A stretch of DNA of 64,000 bases, taken from NCBI RefSeq assembly GCF_026153295.1, contig NZ_CP110615.1:1302001-1366000 (forward strand), written 5' to 3'. This stretch comes from Rhodococcus antarcticus (GTDB taxonomy: Bacteria; Actinomycetota; Actinomycetes; Mycobacteriales; Mycobacteriaceae). Of the stretch, positions 7,565-15,554 are shown piece after piece. The notes below the pieces were generated by a model that saw nothing but the letters and a program-made list of their open reading frames with translations, was not told the origin of the DNA and did not search any database. Position 1 is the first letter of the stretch, and every line of letters begins with the position of its first letter. The position numbers and the translations under genes were made by a program.

Positions 7565-9331
7565 ATGGCCGTGACAATCGCCGAGCAGCTCGTCTCGGTG
7601 CTGGTACAGGCAGGGGTGCAGCGGGTCTATGGACTGGTAGGCGACAGCCTGAACCCGGTCGCGGACGCGGTGCGGCGCAGCGGGGGCAGCGGGCGGGGCG
7701 GTATCGACTGGGTGCACGTCCACAACGAGGAGTCGGCCGCGCTCGCGGCAGCGGCCGAGGCCCTGCTGACCGGGCGGTTGGCGGTGTGTGCGGCCAGCTG
7801 CGGGCCGGGCACCATCCACCTTCTCCAGGGCCTGTACGACGCGCATCGGACCGGTGCTCCTGTGCTGGCGATCGCCACTCACATCCCGCAGGCCCAGATC
7901 GGCAGCGGATACTTTCAAGAGACCCACCCGGAGGCGCTGTTCGCCGAGTGCAGCCACTACTGCGAGCTGGTCAGTTCGCCCTCTCAGATGCCGCGCATCC
8001 AGCGGATCGCCCAGCAGCACGCCCTGGGCCTGGGTGGTGTGGCTGTGCTCGTGTTGCCCGGCGATGTTGCGGCCATGACGGCTGCGCACCCCACGGGGTC
8101 CAGCGACGTGGTTGCCGGTCGCGGCCGCACCGTGCCCCTGCCCGGGCAGGTCGTCGAGCTGGCCCGCCTGATCGAGGAGGCGGCCTCGGTGACGCTGTTC
8201 TGCGGTGCCGGGGTGCGGGACGCCCGTGAGGAGGTCCTCGCGCTCGCCGAGCTGGTCGGCGCCCCGGTGGGTCATGCGCTCGGGGGCAAGGAGTGGATCC
8301 AGTGGGACAACCCGTTCGACGTCGGGATGAGTGGGCTGCTCGGCTACGGCGCCAGCTACCAGGCGTGCCACGAGGCGGAGCTGCTGGTGCTGTTGGGCAC
8401 GGACTTCCCGTACGGCGACTTCCTGCCGCAGGCGCGCACGGTGCAGGTGGATCGGGATCCGAGCCGGCTGGGGCGGCGGACGGTGCTGGAGCTGGGGGTG
8501 GTGGGTGACGTTGGGGAGACGCTGCGCGCGGTGTTGCCACTGATCTCCCGCAAGCCGGACCGGAGCTTCCTGCACGGCATGCTCCGCCGGCACGCGAAGG
8601 CCCTGGAGCACGTGGTGAGCGCCTACACCCAGCACGTCTCCGCCCGCAGGCCGATCCACCCGGAGCACGTGGCGGCCGAGCTCGACGACCTGCTCGGCGA
8701 GGATGCCGTGGTCACCGTGGACACCGGCATGTGCAACGTGTGGGCGGCCCGCTACATCACCCCGTCCGCGCGCCGCCGGGTCATCGGGTCCTGGAAGCAC
8801 GGGACGATGGCTAACGCGCTGCCCCACGCGATCGGTGCGCAGTCGGCGTTCCCGGGCCGGCAGGTAGTGGCGATGTCCGGTGACGGGGGTCTGGAGATGC
8901 TGCTCGGTGAGCTGCTCACGGTGGTGCAGAACGGGCTCCCGATCACCGTGGTGGTGTTCAACAACGGATCGCTGGGCATGGTCCGGCTTGAGATGATGGT
9001 CGCGGGGTACCCGTCGTTCGAGACTGACCACGGTCCGGTAGACCACGCGGCGATTGCCCGTGCGTGCGGTTTCCACGCGGTGCGGGTCGACCACCCAGAT
9101 GATGTCCGAGCAGCCCTGCGCGAGGCGTTGGCGCACGACGGGCCGTCGCTGGTGGACGTGGTGACCGATCCCGACGCCTTGAGCCTGCCGCCCATGGTCA
9201 CCGGAGAGCAGGTCAAGGGGTTCGCGCTGGCCGCGGGCAGGACGGTGCTCCAGGGCGGGGTGGGCAAGATGCTGGATGTGGCGCGGGCGAACCTGCGCAA
9301 CATCCCGCGCCCGAGCCAGCTCGGACGATGA
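7565..9331 (+). CDS. poxB: Thiamine-diphosphate-dependent pyruvate dehydrogenase (quinone) / pyruvate oxidase
   Basis: A 588-residue enzyme of the PoxB family, expected to decarboxylate pyruvate to acetate and pass electrons through FAD to quinone at the membrane. The domain order is typical: an N-terminal PYR domain (ATIAEQL-type start, GLVGDSLNP, the catalytic Glu in HVHNEESAALAAAAEA), a middle FAD/DHAP-type domain, and a C-terminal PP domain with VTVDTGMCNVWAARY, the ThDP motif GDGGLEMLLGELLTVVQ and FNNGSLGMV. The ATG at 7565 is preferred because GGGAGGGG lies about ten bases upstream and the conserved N-terminus follows at once. It appears to be monocistronic. Acetolactate synthase is a relative, but the GMCNVWAAR stretch fits PoxB better. 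Confidence 0.92.
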   Translation: MAVTIAEQLVSVLVQAGVQRVYGLVGDSLNPVADAVRRSGGSGRGGIDWVHVHNEESAALAAAAEALLTGRLAVCAASCGPGTIHLLQGLYDAHRTGAPVLAIATHIPQAQIGSGYFQETHPEALFAECSHYCELVSSPSQMPRIQRIAQQHALGLGGVAVLVLPGDVAAMTAAHPTGSSDVVAGRGRTVPLPGQVVELARLIEEAASVTLFCGAGVRDAREEVLALAELVGAPVGHALGGKEWIQWDNPFDVGMSGLLGYGASYQACHEAELLVLLGTDFPYGDFLPQARTVQVDRDPSRLGRRTVLELGVVGDVGETLRAVLPLISRKPDRSFLHGMLRRHAKALEHVVSAYTQHVSARRPIHPEHVAAELDDLLGEDAVVTVDTGMCNVWAARYITPSARRRVIGSWKHGTMANALPHAIGAQSAFPGRQVVAMSGDGGLEMLLGELLTVVQNGLPITVVVFNNGSLGMVRLEMMVAGYPSFETDHGPVDHAAIARACGFHAVRVDHPDDVRAALREALAHDGPSLVDVVTDPDALSLPPMVTGEQVKGFALAAGRTVLQGGVGKMLDVARANLRNIPRPSQLGR

Positions 9332-9477
9332 GCGGCCCGGACTCGGCGCATCGAGTCATGGTCCACGGGTGAGGCGCAGTTGGGGCGACCCCCCGGGCGG
9401 AGGGTCGGGATGGTCGGCGAACCACTGGTCGAGCCACGCAGCGAGCTGCAGGTGCACAACCGTGCGGGGGGGTACGG

Positions 9478-9789
9478 CTACTTCTTGGTGGCCTTCTTCG
9501 CCGTCGCCTTGGTGGTGGTGCTGTCGGCGACCTCCTGCTTGAAGGGAGTCCCGACCTTGAAGCCCACCACCCGGGTCGCGGGCAGCTGCACCTTGTCTCC
9601 CGAGGCCACCGCGTCCCGTACCTCGGAATGGGTGGCGCTGAGGGTGGCCTCGACCTGTGCGCGGGGGAGGTCGGTCGCGGTGGCCACGGCGAACGCATTC
9701 CGGGCGACGGCGCGCCCGGTGGTGTCGGTGAGGGTGGCGAGACCGCTGAGCGTGGAGGGTCCGTCACCATGAAGGCGCGTGAATGGCAT
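9478..9789 (-). CDS. HU-like nucleoid protein lacking the DNA-binding arm
   Basis: The protein reads as the two helices of HU (DLPRAQVEATLSATHSEVRD, then AVASGDKVQL) joined directly to the last HU segment PATRVVGFKVGTPFKQEV, with a basic Ala/Lys tail KATAKKATKK like that of actinobacterial HupB. In a normal HU roughly 26 residues lie between these blocks: the beta-ribbon arm with GFGTF and RxGRNPxTG. That part is absent in frame. The start is unsure: ATG at 9789 gives 103 residues with a non-HU N-terminus, and an internal GTG would give a more HU-like start. It may bind partners without DNA contact, or be decaying. Confidence 0.65.
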   Translation of the reverse strand: MPFTRLHGDGPSTLSGLATLTDTTGRAVARNAFAVATATDLPRAQVEATLSATHSEVRDAVASGDKVQLPATRVVGFKVGTPFKQEVADSTTTKATAKKATKK

Positions 9790-9884
9790 GAGGACGGACG
9801 ACGCGACCCGGGTGTCGCCGACGATCGGAGAGAGCCATCCCGGCAGCGAGGCACCCCGGCTCGGACGACCGGGGTGAGGACGCC

Positions 9885-12356
9885 ATGACAGATCAGGTGG
9901 CGCCGTCCGTCCCAGCTCTCGTCACCCCGCCGGCGGGGCTGACGGCGGACCAGGTCGCCGATCGGGTCCGCGGCGGGCGGACGAACGCCTACGCGGTGAG
10001 GACCAGTCGCACAGTGGCGGACATCGTGCGAGCCAACGTGCTCACCGTGTTCAACGGGCTGCTGCTGGTGCTACTGGTGGTCATCCTCGCGACGGGGCGC
10101 TGGCAGAACGGGTTGTTCGGCCTGGTGATCATCGCGAACTCCGCGATCGGTGTCGTGCAGGAGCTGCGGGCGAAGCGGACCTTGGACCGCTTGCAGGTCG
10201 TCACCGCACCGACAGCCCGAGTGGTGCGGGCGGCCGTGGTGCAGGACATCGCGGTGAGCGCGGTCGTCCTTGACGACCTGCTGGAGCTGCGGTCGGGTGA
10301 CCAGGTACCCGTGGACGGCGTGGTCACGGTGTCGGCGGCGCTGGAAATTGACGAAGCGCTGCTGACCGGCGAGTCCGAGCCGGTGACCAAGCAGCGTGGT
10401 CACGACGTCCGGTCGGGTTCGATCGTGGTCGCGGGACACGGCCGAGTCCAGGTCACCGCGGTCGGGGCAGACACCTACGCGGCGGGGCTCGCAGTCGAGG
10501 CGAAACGCTCGACACTGACCCACTCCGAGCTGGTCGCGGGAACCGACCGACTGCTGCGGTGGATCTCGGTGGTGATGTTGGTCGTCGCGCCGATCCTGCT
10601 GTTCAGCCAGCTGCGCAGCCCCGACAACCACGGCTGGCAGGACGCGGTCACCGGGACCGTGGCCGCCCTGGTCGGCCTGGTACCCGAAGGACTGGTGCTG
10701 CTGACGAGCCTGGCGTTCGTGCTGGCCACGGTGGCCCTCGCCCGGCAGCAGACACTCGTCCAGGAGCTGCCCGCCGTGGAAGGTCTGGCCCGGGTCGATG
10801 TCGTCTGCCTGGACAAGACCGGCACCCTCACCGAGGGTGAGCTCACCGTGGAGCGGGTGCAGCAGCTGGATGACACAACCGCGCACGACGTCCAGCAGGC
10901 GCTGGCCCTGGCCGCCGGTGATCCCGAGACCAGCGCGACGTCCAAGGCGCTCGCGGCGCACGTCGGGACCTCGACCTGGGCACCGCTCGGTTCCATCCCG
11001 TTCTCCTCGGCCCGCAAATGGGGCGCCGTCACCGTCCGCGGTCATGGGACCTGGGTGCTCGGCGCCCCCGAGATGGTGTTCCCCGACCCGCTCGACGAAG
11101 CGCAGACTCTGGCCCGGTCGGCCTCCGACGAGGTCGCCGCGCAAGGCCGGCGGGTGCTGATGCTCGCCCACTCCGAGACGGCGCTCCACGGGCCCATCAA
11201 CGAGAGCGGCGAGCCCGACACGAGCGTGTCGCGCGACCCCGGGCAGCTGCCCTCAGGTCTACAGCCCGTGGCCCTGGCGGTGCTGACCGAACGGGTGCGG
11301 TCCGACGCCGCGCAGACCCTGCGCTACTTCACCGACCAAGGTGTCGCGCTCAAGGTGATCTCCGGTGACAACCCGCGCACCGTCGGAGCTATCGCGGTGG
11401 AGGTAGGAGTCCCCGGGGTGCACTCGGCGGCCGACGCCGTGGACGCCCGCGGGCTGCCCGAGGACCTCGACCGGCTCGGTGACGTCCTCGGGGAGCACAG
11501 CGTGTTCGGGCGCATCTCGCCGCAGCAGAAGCGCAACGTGGTGGCCGCGCTGCAGCGCCGCGGGCACGTGGTGGCGATGACCGGCGACGGGGTCAACGAC
11601 ACCCTGGCCCTCAAGGACGCGGACGTCGGGGTGGCGATGGGCAACGGGGCACCCGCCACCCGCGCTGTCGCGCAGCTCGTGTTGCTCGACAGCGCGTTCT
11701 CCCACCTGCCCGAGGTCGTGGCGCAGGGCCGGCGGGTCATCGCCAACATCGAGCGCGCCGCGAAGCTCTTCGTGGTCAAGAACGTGTATTCGCTGGTGCT
11801 GGCGGTGGCGTCGGTGGCCACGTCGAGCGCGTACCCCCTCGCCCCGATCCAGCTCACCCTGATCTCGACGATGACGATCGGGGTGCCCGGGTTCTTCCTG
11901 GCACTAGGACCCAACCAGCGCCGCTACGTTCCCGGCTTCCTGCCGCGGGTGCTGGCCTTCGCCGGTCCCACCGGGCTCATCGTCGGAGTCGCCGCCTACA
12001 CAGGTTTCGGCGTGACCCGGCTACTCGACCCCGCCGCGGGGGTCGACGGTGGCCGCACGACCGCTACCCTCACCGTCCTGATCACCTCGCTCTGGATCGT
12101 GACCGTGCTAGCCCGGCCCTTCACCGGGTGGAAGATGCTCCTGGTCGCATCGCTCGCGGGGGTACTCGTTCTCGTCGTCGCGATCCCGGCTCTCGGCACG
12201 ACCATCTTCCTGCTCCACCCGACCCCCAACCGGGGTCTCCTCGCCGCCGGTATCGCCGCCCTCGCCTGCCTCCTCGTCGAGGCCACCCACCGAGTCCTCG
12301 CACGACGTGTCCCGGAGCGGCCGCAGCGATCCGAGTCAACTGTCGACAAGGGGTGA
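9885..12356 (+). CDS. ctpE: CtpE-type P-type cation-transporting ATPase
   Basis: An 823-residue P-type ATPase of the inner membrane. The actuator domain has LLTGESEPV, membrane helix 4 has VGLVPEGLVLLTSLAFVLATVAL, the phosphorylation site is CLDKTGTLTEG with Asp310, and the P-domain hinge is MTGDGVNDTLALKDADVGVAM. The short PEGL helix and QELPAVEGLARVDVVC closely resemble mycobacterial CtpE, a calcium-uptake ATPase; calcium is therefore the most likely substrate, by family only. No N-terminal metal-binding Cys motif is present, which argues against Cu or Cd export. Start at ATG 9885 with GTGAGGA upstream. A terminator-like hairpin follows the stop. Confidence 0.9.
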   Translation: MTDQVAPSVPALVTPPAGLTADQVADRVRGGRTNAYAVRTSRTVADIVRANVLTVFNGLLLVLLVVILATGRWQNGLFGLVIIANSAIGVVQELRAKRTLDRLQVVTAPTARVVRAAVVQDIAVSAVVLDDLLELRSGDQVPVDGVVTVSAALEIDEALLTGESEPVTKQRGHDVRSGSIVVAGHGRVQVTAVGADTYAAGLAVEAKRSTLTHSELVAGTDRLLRWISVVMLVVAPILLFSQLRSPDNHGWQDAVTGTVAALVGLVPEGLVLLTSLAFVLATVALARQQTLVQELPAVEGLARVDVVCLDKTGTLTEGELTVERVQQLDDTTAHDVQQALALAAGDPETSATSKALAAHVGTSTWAPLGSIPFSSARKWGAVTVRGHGTWVLGAPEMVFPDPLDEAQTLARSASDEVAAQGRRVLMLAHSETALHGPINESGEPDTSVSRDPGQLPSGLQPVALAVLTERVRSDAAQTLRYFTDQGVALKVISGDNPRTVGAIAVEVGVPGVHSAADAVDARGLPEDLDRLGDVLGEHSVFGRISPQQKRNVVAALQRRGHVVAMTGDGVNDTLALKDADVGVAMGNGAPATRAVAQLVLLDSAFSHLPEVVAQGRRVIANIERAAKLFVVKNVYSLVLAVASVATSSAYPLAPIQLTLISTMTIGVPGFFLALGPNQRRYVPGFLPRVLAFAGPTGLIVGVAAYTGFGVTRLLDPAAGVDGGRTTATLTVLITSLWIVTVLARPFTGWKMLLVASLAGVLVLVVAIPALGTTIFLLHPTPNRGLLAAGIAALACLLVEATHRVLARRVPERPQRSESTVDKG

Positions 12357-12383
12357 TGCCGTCGCCCGCTGTCGGCAGACAAG

Positions 12384-12412
12384 ACCGGCACCCTTCTAAG
12401 GGTGGTACCGGT
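12384..12412. terminator. Hairpin terminator after the P-type ATPase gene
   Basis: ACCGG-CACCCT, loop TCTA, AGGGTG, a GTA bulge, then CCGGT. The outer 5-bp and inner 6-bp stems are complementary. It starts 27 bases after the ATPase stop codon. Confidence 0.55.
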
Positions 12413-12786
12413 GCTCGAACCACCGCGGCGGGGCCATTCTGGTCACTTCGGTCCCGGGGGATGCTCCTGACGTCATCGTGGACCACGAGCGTCGACCACG
12501 GAGGAACCTAGGCTTTCGTCGAGGAAGTGATGGACGTCGCGCTCGTTGGAGCTGGTCGGCTCTGCCGCCCCGACGTCCGGCCGGTTGGGCAGCATGTGCA
12601 ACCACGTGGGGGCAACAGCACGACGGAGGACCTCGACGAGTCCGGCCGGACCATCCAGCTCAGCATGCTGAGCACAGTGCTCGGCTGTCGTCCCGGTAGA
12701 TTACCGGCCAGGTCATCGCGGTGGACGGTGGGCTGATGGGCCGGAGCCCGATCGCCGAGACGCGATGCCCCACGCTCCCGGCCTGA
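12413..12786. pseudogene. Intergenic region with a short-chain dehydrogenase C-terminal relic
   Basis: At 12700-12738 one frame reads ITGQVIAVDGGLM, the near-invariant C-terminal strand of short-chain dehydrogenases, directly after an in-frame TAG. Nothing upstream shows the Rossmann fold or the YxxxK site, so only about the last 15 residues of an SDR gene survive. The remaining bases show no gene I can support. Confidence 0.55.
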
Positions 12787-13400
12787 GTGGTGCTGAACCG
12801 CCGAGCACCCGGACCCGAGGACGAGCCGCAGCCACTCGCTGGGGGCCGCGGCGCCGCGGTGGGCACGTCCGAGTCCGAGCGGCCGAACCGCGGTAGGGGT
12901 GGCTTTCGGCTGCACCCCGTGGGGCTGGCGGTGGCCGCGCTGTTCGTCGCGTGGGCCATGACGCCGTCGCTGATCCCTCGCGACTGGTTGTTCCAGGGGC
13001 TGGTCAGCGGGGTCACCGGGGTGCTCGGCCACGGACTCGGGGTGGTGATCGCCGTGCTCAGCCGGCGCACCCGTCTGGCCGCGTGGCTGCGTGGCCGGCC
13101 GCGGTGGCTGCGGGCCACCGGGTGGGGGGTGCTGATCGTCGGCGTGATCGCCACGGTCGTGGTCATGACGGTCGCCGCGGCCCGCTGGCAGCGTGCCCTG
13201 GGCGCCTTGATGGGGGCCGACATCCCCACCACACCGGCCTACCTGCGCTGCGGGGCGATGCTGGTGGCGGTGTTCATGCTGCTGCTCCTCACGGCCCGCG
13301 GCCTGCGTGTGGTGGCACGCCTGCTGGCCCGAGGGTTGCACCGCTGGGTGCATCTGCCCCGGCTGCTCGCCGGTGGGGTAGCGGTAGGTGCACGCGGTGG
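12787..13400 (+). pseudogene. N-terminal half of an Abhydrolase_9-type membrane protein
   Basis: The first 200 or so codons encode a polar N-terminus, then membrane helices around GLAVAALFVAWAMTPSLIPRDWLFQGLVSG, GHGLGVVIAVLSRRTR, GVLIVGVIATVVVMTVAA and MLVAVFMLLLLTARGL. This is the Abhydrolase_9 N-terminal domain (COG4425-like membrane proteins). The catalytic alpha/beta-hydrolase domain, about 300 residues in the family, is missing. Near 13380 the conserved frame dissolves into Arg-rich shadow sequence while a different gene fragment begins in another frame. The GTG at 12787 is the likely old start. Confidence 0.65.
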
Positions 13401-13777
13401 CCTTGGACGCGCTGGTCGACGCGGCCGTCGTCGCGTACGCGAGCTGGGCGCACGGTTCGCCGACCATGCTCGTGCACGCCGCGACCGCGCCCAACGCCGT
13501 GGCCGCGGTGCTTCCCTCGCTGCCGCAGGCACTATGGCTCAGCAGCTTCGACGCCGCCTGGTCGGCGACGGCAGCAGTGTTCGCCGCCTACCGCCCGGCC
13601 GCCCCCCGACAGGTGCGCACTGAGGTGACCACCCCCGCGGACGTGCTCGCCCGCGCCGTTGCCCACGGCGGGGAACACGTCATCAAGCTCGCGGACACCG
13701 CCCTGGGCTCGCACGAACGCACCAGCTCACCCCGCGCACTGACCGCCGCGCCGGCCGCCATCGAGCTGGACGCCTGA
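13388..13777 (+). pseudogene. C-terminal fragment of a questin-oxidase-like (DUF4243) protein
   Basis: The 129-residue frame reads AVALDALVDAAVVAYASWAH, then a block around MLVHAATAPNAVAAVLPSLP and LARAVAHGGEHVIKLADTAL. These resemble the C-terminal part of questin-oxidase-like proteins, where the repeated His residues belong to the helical fold. The N-terminal two thirds of such proteins (over 250 residues) are absent. A TAG lies immediately before the GTG at 13388. It joins the Abhydrolase_9 fragment out of frame, so a deletion probably fused two unrelated genes. It could still be expressed from the GTG. Confidence 0.5.
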
Positions 13778-14066
13778 GGCCCGCCGATCACCCACGTGCT
13801 CACCTGCGCCGAAAGGACCGGCTCCGCGTCGTGGTCACAAGGCGATCGTCACGCGGAGCGTGAACGTGTGACCGATGGGACACCGGGCACGTGTCGGGGC
13901 TGGAATCTTGCGTCGCGGCGGCTCTGGCGAAGCTCGGGTTTCGCGAGACGGGTGGGGCTGCGCGCGATGCCGTCCAGGTGACAACCTGCTCACCGTGCGA
14001 GAGTGCTGAACTGAGCACGTCGCCCACCGGAGACCCAGACGGGGGACGGCGCCACCCCCACCCCGA

Positions 14067-14399
14067 ATGAGGAGAGCTTTGATCTACATCACCGTCAAGA
14101 AGAAGCTCAAGCCTGGCACCGCGGACGCCTACCTCGCGGCGAGTCAGGCATACACCGACGCGACCCGCGCCGAGCCGGGCAACAAGTGGTACGAGCACTA
14201 CCGCAGCGTCGACGACCCCGACACGATCCTGACGATCGAGGCCTTCGACGACGCCGCGGCCGGCGAGGCGCACGTCAACTCGGAACACTTCGAGCAAGGG
14301 GTCGACGGCGACGCAAAGCAATACATCGCCGAGCGCCCTGACATCCTCTACATCGACGCCGCGGACCGCGACGGCTGGGACAAGATGTCGGAGTTCTGA
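14067..14399 (+). CDS. Antibiotic biosynthesis monooxygenase (ABM) domain protein
   Basis: A 106-110-residue single-domain protein of the dimeric alpha/beta-barrel ABM/YgiN type. It begins LIYITVKKKLKPGTADAY, has EPGNKWYEHYRSVDDPDTILTIEAFDD, and a helix with HVNSEHFEQGVD, all usual positions for this fold. Members are cofactor-free monooxygenases or quinone-modifying enzymes; the substrate is not predictable. The ATG at 14067 has no ribosome site, whereas TTG at 14079 has AGGAG four to five bases upstream, so the true start may be the TTG. It appears to be transcribed alone. Confidence 0.82.
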   Translation: MRRALIYITVKKKLKPGTADAYLAASQAYTDATRAEPGNKWYEHYRSVDDPDTILTIEAFDDAAAGEAHVNSEHFEQGVDGDAKQYIAERPDILYIDAADRDGWDKMSEF

Positions 14400-15536
14400 G
14401 CTGATCGATGGGCGCATCGTAAGCGGCATCCCGCTCACCACGATCTCGCCACCTCCCGAGCGCCCCGGCACGAGGCCGTGTCCCCGAAGGTGCGGCAGCA
14501 GGTGATGCGGCGTGCAGAACGGCGGCAGCCCGCTGTCCTGAACCACCGGACCACGCAGGATCGCGTCGAGGTCACGGCCAGCGCGGGCCCGGTCGCCCGC
14601 CCCATCTTCTGGCTGCTTCCGCTCAGCGTCTCGGTCTCGGCGGCCAGTGACGGCTTGATCCTTCGCGACGTCGACCGGGTTTTCCTGTAGCGCACGATCG
14701 TCAGCTGAAGGGTGACGGTCGAGGCGAAGGGCTCCAACACAATTCGCCTGCACCGAGAAGCCTAGGCGAGTTGTGAAAGCCCGCTGGTGCAGCCCCGGAC
14801 GTTCACGGATAGTTCACGGCGACGTACCTACGCTACGAAATATGGCTCCGGCCTGCGCCGATACCGAGCCAGTTGTGCGCGGCTTTCGAACTCTGGACAC
14901 GAGTGGACGTTGGTGGACACGTCCTGACTCCTGTTCTGCACGTATTCTGCACGCTGGGCCTGCGGGCGGGTGTTCCTGACTTTTGGCGGGGCGGTCACCT
15001 TGTGTTGTGGTCAGCCGGGCTCACCCAGGACGAGCTCCCAGAGGTCGCTCTACGCCGTTCCTGGCCCGAGTCAGGGGCCGTGCGCTCGCGAACCTAGGGC
15101 GGTCGCCTGACCTGTACGCCTATCCAGCCTGCTCGTGCGTCACGTTGCTGGGTGTCGGTGATCGTTCTTGGACGCTCTGATCACGGCCGCGGAATGGTGT
15201 CTACCTGGGCGGTGTGCGACGGCCCGGTGTCCGGCGGGGCGTTGAGTGTTGAGGCGGCTACCACGTGATTCGCCCGCTGGTCAGCCTGCTGCTGACCGGA
15301 GGTGGTCAGGCGGGACGGCTTGTTCGGGGCGCCCACCAGTACCGGGCCCGAGGCCAGCGTGACTGCACCGTCCTGCAGGACTCACCCGGGTGGAACGAGC
15401 AGGGGCCGTCGGTGAGTCCTTCCTGTACGTCGATGTCCGCGCCGACGCCGCTCCCGACGTTGCCACCGCCTGCCGTCTTGCAGCAGGCTCTCATCGGCCC
15501 TACACCGTCCTCACAAACAGCACCCGGAGAACCACC
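14400..15536. other. Long region without a recognisable gene
   Basis: About 1.1 kb with no open frame that shows conserved motifs, a credible start or a ribosome binding site. The frames present on both strands are interrupted or low-complexity. One notable element is GTTCTGCACG-T-ATTCTGC at 14933-14950, nearly repeated at 22382-22399. The right end must carry the promoter of the acyl-CoA synthetase operon. Confidence 0.5.
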
Positions 15537-15554
15537 ATGGACCAACCCCGATGA
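15537..15554 (+). promoter_or_regulatory. Five-codon minicistron overlapping the acyl-CoA synthetase start
   Basis: ATG-GAC-CAA-CCC-CGA-TGA. The purine-rich CGGAGAA is correctly spaced for this ATG, and its TGA overlaps the ATG at 15551 of the synthetase gene. The main start has no ribosome site of its own. Terminating ribosomes could restart at 15551. Confidence 0.4.

Noticed and set aside
7427-9136. Minus-strand frame of 569 codons opposite poxB
   Set aside because: Low-complexity His/Arg/Asp-rich product; poxB on the plus strand has the full set of ThDP-enzyme motifs.
9769-9888. Forty-codon plus frame ending with ATGA at the P-type ATPase start
   Set aside because: Arg/Asp/Gly-rich without a ribosome site or recognisable sequence, and it overlaps the HU-like gene start on the other strand. 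The ATGA overlap alone is weak evidence.
13800-14753. Minus-strand frame of 317 codons across the ABM gene
   Set aside because: The ABM protein on the plus strand is clearly conserved and the minus product shows no domain.
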